Source: Dethiosulfovibrio sp.
GTDB taxonomy: Bacteria > Synergistota > Synergistia > Synergistales > Dethiosulfovibrionaceae
Length of the DNA: 5,354 nucleotides
NCBI GenBank assembly: GCA_028709985.1
Contig: JAQUTB010000146.1
Location: 1-5,354 of the forward strand
Reading direction: 5' to 3'
Each line of letters opens with the position of its first letter. The first letter of the stretch is position 1. The position numbers and the translations under genes were made by a program. The notes beneath the pieces are model-generated. The model worked only from the letters and a program-made list of their open reading frames with translations. It did no database searches and had not been told where the DNA came from. This document shows positions 3,159 through 5,354 of this stretch, in pieces.

Positions 3159-5354
3159 ATGTCCAAGGATTTCAAAGAAACTCTATGTTTGCCAAAGACC
3201 GATTTTCCCATGAGGGCTGGATTGGCAAAGAAGGAGCCCCAATTCCTGGAGTTCTGGAACGAAATAAAACTTAACGATAGGATGAAAGATAAAAATAAAG
3301 GCAAAAAAACGTTTATCCTTCACGATGGGCCCCCCTACGCTAACGGCCATATTCATATAGGAACTGCCTTTAATAAGATACTGAAGGATTTTATCCCTAA
3401 GTTCAAGTCCATGAGGGGCTATTACTGCCCATACGTTCCTGGATGGGATACCCATGGCCTTCCCATAGAGCTTAAGGTGCTCAAGGACCAGGATGTGGAT
3501 AAGGACTCCATCGATCCTGTTGAGTTGAGGAAACGTTGCACCAAGTATGCTATGGATTTTTTAGACGTCCAGAGATCGGAGTTTAAACGTCTCGGCGTCA
3601 TTGGAGATTGGGAGAACCCCTATGTAACTCTGAAATCGGAATATGAAGCGGCTCAGATCGGCGTCTTCGCCGACATTGTGGAGAAGGGCCTAGTCTACAA
3701 GGGAAAGAAGCCCGTCTACTGGTGCATCGACTGTCAGACGGCTCTGGCCGCTGCGGAGATAGAGTATGGTGATGAGACGTCTCCCTCTATCTATGTATCT
3801 TACTCCATGCCCAAGGTGGGCGAGAAGTTCGACCTTCTGAAGGGCAAGGACGTCAACGTCATAGTCTGGACGACGACCCCCTGGACCTTGCCCGCAAGCA
3901 TGGCCGTAGCGATACACCCTTCCTATCGGTATGTCTTTGTCCCCTCAGGTGACTCCGTCTATCTCCTGGCAGATGAGCTTGTGGAGGAGGTCCAGAAGGC
4001 TACAGGCCTGTCTTTCGGACCGCCTTTATTGGCGGTCAAGGGCTCTGAACTGGAGGGAGTAGAGGCACTACATCCCTTCTATCCCGATAGGGTAACTCCC
4101 ATAGTTTTGGCCGATTACGTCGTGTTGGACACAGGGACCGGTTGCGTCCACACCGCCCCTGGACACGGTGTGGAGGACTACGAAACAGGTGTGAGATACG
4201 GCATCGAAGTCTATAACCCAGTGGACGCGTCTGGAAGGTACGTTACCGATACGAAACTAGTAGGTGGAATGACCCTCTCGGAGGGAGAGAAGAAGGTCTT
4301 TGAGGTACTAACAGAAAACGGAAGACTTCTGGGACGGATGAAGATCGTCCACTCTTACCCTCATTGCTGGCGTTGCAAGAAACCGGTTATATTTAGATCC
4401 ACCGATCAGTGGTTTGTTAACGTGGCCAAGTTCCGAAAGGAAGCTCTGGATATCATCGATCAGGTCCAATGGGTTCCCGAGTGGGGACGGGACAGGATAT
4501 ACAACATGGTGAGGGATAGATCCGACTGGTGTATAAGTCGCCAGAGGGTATGGGGTGTCCCTATACCGGCCTTTTACTGCAAAGACTGTGGAAAGATGAT
4601 CCTCGACCCCAAGGCGATGAGGCTGGTTCAGGAAAAAGTGAGGGAAAAGGGGTGTGACGTCTGGTGGCAGGAGTCCCCTGAGGAATTGATAGGGGATCTG
4701 GCCAAATGTCCCGATTGTGGTTCTCGTAACGTCGAGAAAGAACGGGACATAATGGACGTGTGGTTTGACTCTGGCGTCAGCCACTTCGCTGTTTTGGAGA
4801 CCAGAGACGACCTTTCTTGGCCCGCGGACCTTTATCTTGAGGGCAGTGATCAACACAGAGGATGGTTCCAGACCTCCCTACTTACCTCTGTAGGCTCCAG
4901 GGGAGTAGCTCCCTACAAGGCGGTCCTGACCCATGGGTTTATAGTCGACGGTCAGGGCAAAAAGATGTCTAAATCCATAGGGAACGTGGTAGCACCTCAG
5001 GAGATAATCGATGCCTACGGCGCTGATATCCTGCGACTTTGGGTGGCCTCCACCGATTACAAAAACGACATCAGGATATCCGATACGATAATAAAGACCC
5101 TGAGTGAGGAATACAGGCGTATCAGGAACACGGCAAGGTTCCTGTTGGGCAACCTCAGCGACTTCGTCCCCGAGAGGGATACTGTGGAGTATAGCGATCT
5201 CTCATCTTTTGACAGATGGATCCTCTCCAAGTTGAACAGGCTGGTTGCAAAGGTCACCAAGGGATACGAGTCGTACGAGTTCCACATACCCACAGTGGCT
5301 ATTCATCAGTTCTGCGTCAACGAGCTTGGCTCTCTGTATCTGGATGTTGCCAAG
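3159..5354 (+). CDS. ileS: Isoleucyl-tRNA synthetase, class I (partial, 3' end outside window)
   Basis: The frame is open for 732 codons to the window edge; the full enzyme is usually around 920-940 residues. It charges tRNA-Ile with isoleucine in the cytoplasm. The ATG at 3159 follows AGAGGTGA by 5 nt. Key motifs in order are PPYANGHIHIG with the HIGH-type signature (58-68), PGWDTHGLPIE (94-104), and the CP1 editing domain with WTTTPWTLPA (237-246) and HTAPGHGVEDY (331-341). In that last motif H331 and D340 correspond to known editing residues. Then come a four-cysteine element (C474, C477, C517, C520), DVWFDSG (533-539), EGSDQHRGWFQ (561-571), and KMSKS (602-606). The sequence up to 732 covers the Rossmann fold, the editing domain and the start of the anticodon-binding helical domain. 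The C-terminal zinc region is missing only because the window ends. The motifs look like the ordinary bacterial type, and all catalytic signatures are intact. No T-box precedes it. Confidence 0.98.
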   Translation, partial: MSKDFKETLCLPKTDFPMRAGLAKKEPQFLEFWNEIKLNDRMKDKNKGKKTFILHDGPPYANGHIHIGTAFNKILKDFIPKFKSMRGYYCPYVPGWDTHGLPIELKVLKDQDVDKDSIDPVELRKRCTKYAMDFLDVQRSEFKRLGVIGDWENPYVTLKSEYEAAQIGVFADIVEKGLVYKGKKPVYWCIDCQTALAAAEIEYGDETSPSIYVSYSMPKVGEKFDLLKGKDVNVIVWTTTPWTLPASMAVAIHPSYRYVFVPSGDSVYLLADELVEEVQKATGLSFGPPLLAVKGSELEGVEALHPFYPDRVTPIVLADYVVLDTGTGCVHTAPGHGVEDYETGVRYGIEVYNPVDASGRYVTDTKLVGGMTLSEGEKKVFEVLTENGRLLGRMKIVHSYPHCWRCKKPVIFRSTDQWFVNVAKFRKEALDIIDQVQWVPEWGRDRIYNMVRDRSDWCISRQRVWGVPIPAFYCKDCGKMILDPKAMRLVQEKVREKGCDVWWQESPEELIGDLAKCPDCGSRNVEKERDIMDVWFDSGVSHFAVLETRDDLSWPADLYLEGSDQHRGWFQTSLLTSVGSRGVAPYKAVLTHGFIVDGQGKKMSKSIGNVVAPQEIIDAYGADILRLWVASTDYKNDIRISDTIIKTLSEEYRRIRNTARFLLGNLSDFVPERDTVEYSDLSSFDRWILSKLNRLVAKVTKGYESYEFHIPTVAIHQFCVNELGSLYLDVAK

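Noticed and set aside
3050..3455. Antisense frames over the ileS promoter and 5' end
   Set aside because: Low-complexity or unrecognisable products opposite the conserved IleRS active-site region.
4308..4856. A 182-residue antisense frame inside ileS
   Set aside because: It lies opposite conserved IleRS motifs, shows no family features, and long antisense frames are common opposite such genes.

Overview
The window holds the tail of one housekeeping gene, a tRNA gene, a two-gene transporter operon and most of a second housekeeping gene, all on the + strand. From left to right: the 3' end of ribF (riboflavin kinase/FAD synthetase), a tRNA-Arg(CCU) gene with its own promoter and an intrinsic terminator, a small membrane-anchored DUF1850 protein, a fused 4TM/12TM TRAP transporter permease, and isoleucyl-tRNA synthetase (ileS), which runs off the right edge after 732 codons.

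The host is a bacterium of moderate GC content. It uses AGG heavily for arginine and ATA for isoleucine, and both operon genes start with TTG behind strong Shine-Dalgarno sequences. Together with a TAXI-type TRAP permease and its DUF1850 partner, this would fit an anaerobic, amino-acid-fermenting member of the Synergistota (Dethiosulfovibrio-like). That placement is an impression from the sequence, not a search result.

The regulatory layout is compact. The tRNA promoter lies inside the ribF reading frame, and the ribF stop codon is tRNA bases 8-10. A consensus-like promoter ends just upstream of the Shine-Dalgarno of the DUF1850 gene, which fixes its start at 606 rather than at a longer in-frame TTG at 528. 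DUF1850 and the permease are 27 bp apart and must be co-transcribed. Between the permease and ileS, a GGCC-rich hairpin overlaps an extended -10 promoter. A GC-rich hairpin follows in the short ileS leader, which has no room for a T-box.

Functionally, DUF1850 plus fused permease is the membrane half of a TAXI-TRAP solute importer. The substrate-binding protein gene that normally accompanies such pairs is not in the window, and the upstream neighbour is the terminated tRNA gene. I see no mobile element, CRISPR array, phage gene or clearly new system. The most interesting points are the ribF/tRNA overlap and the receptor-less TRAP operon.
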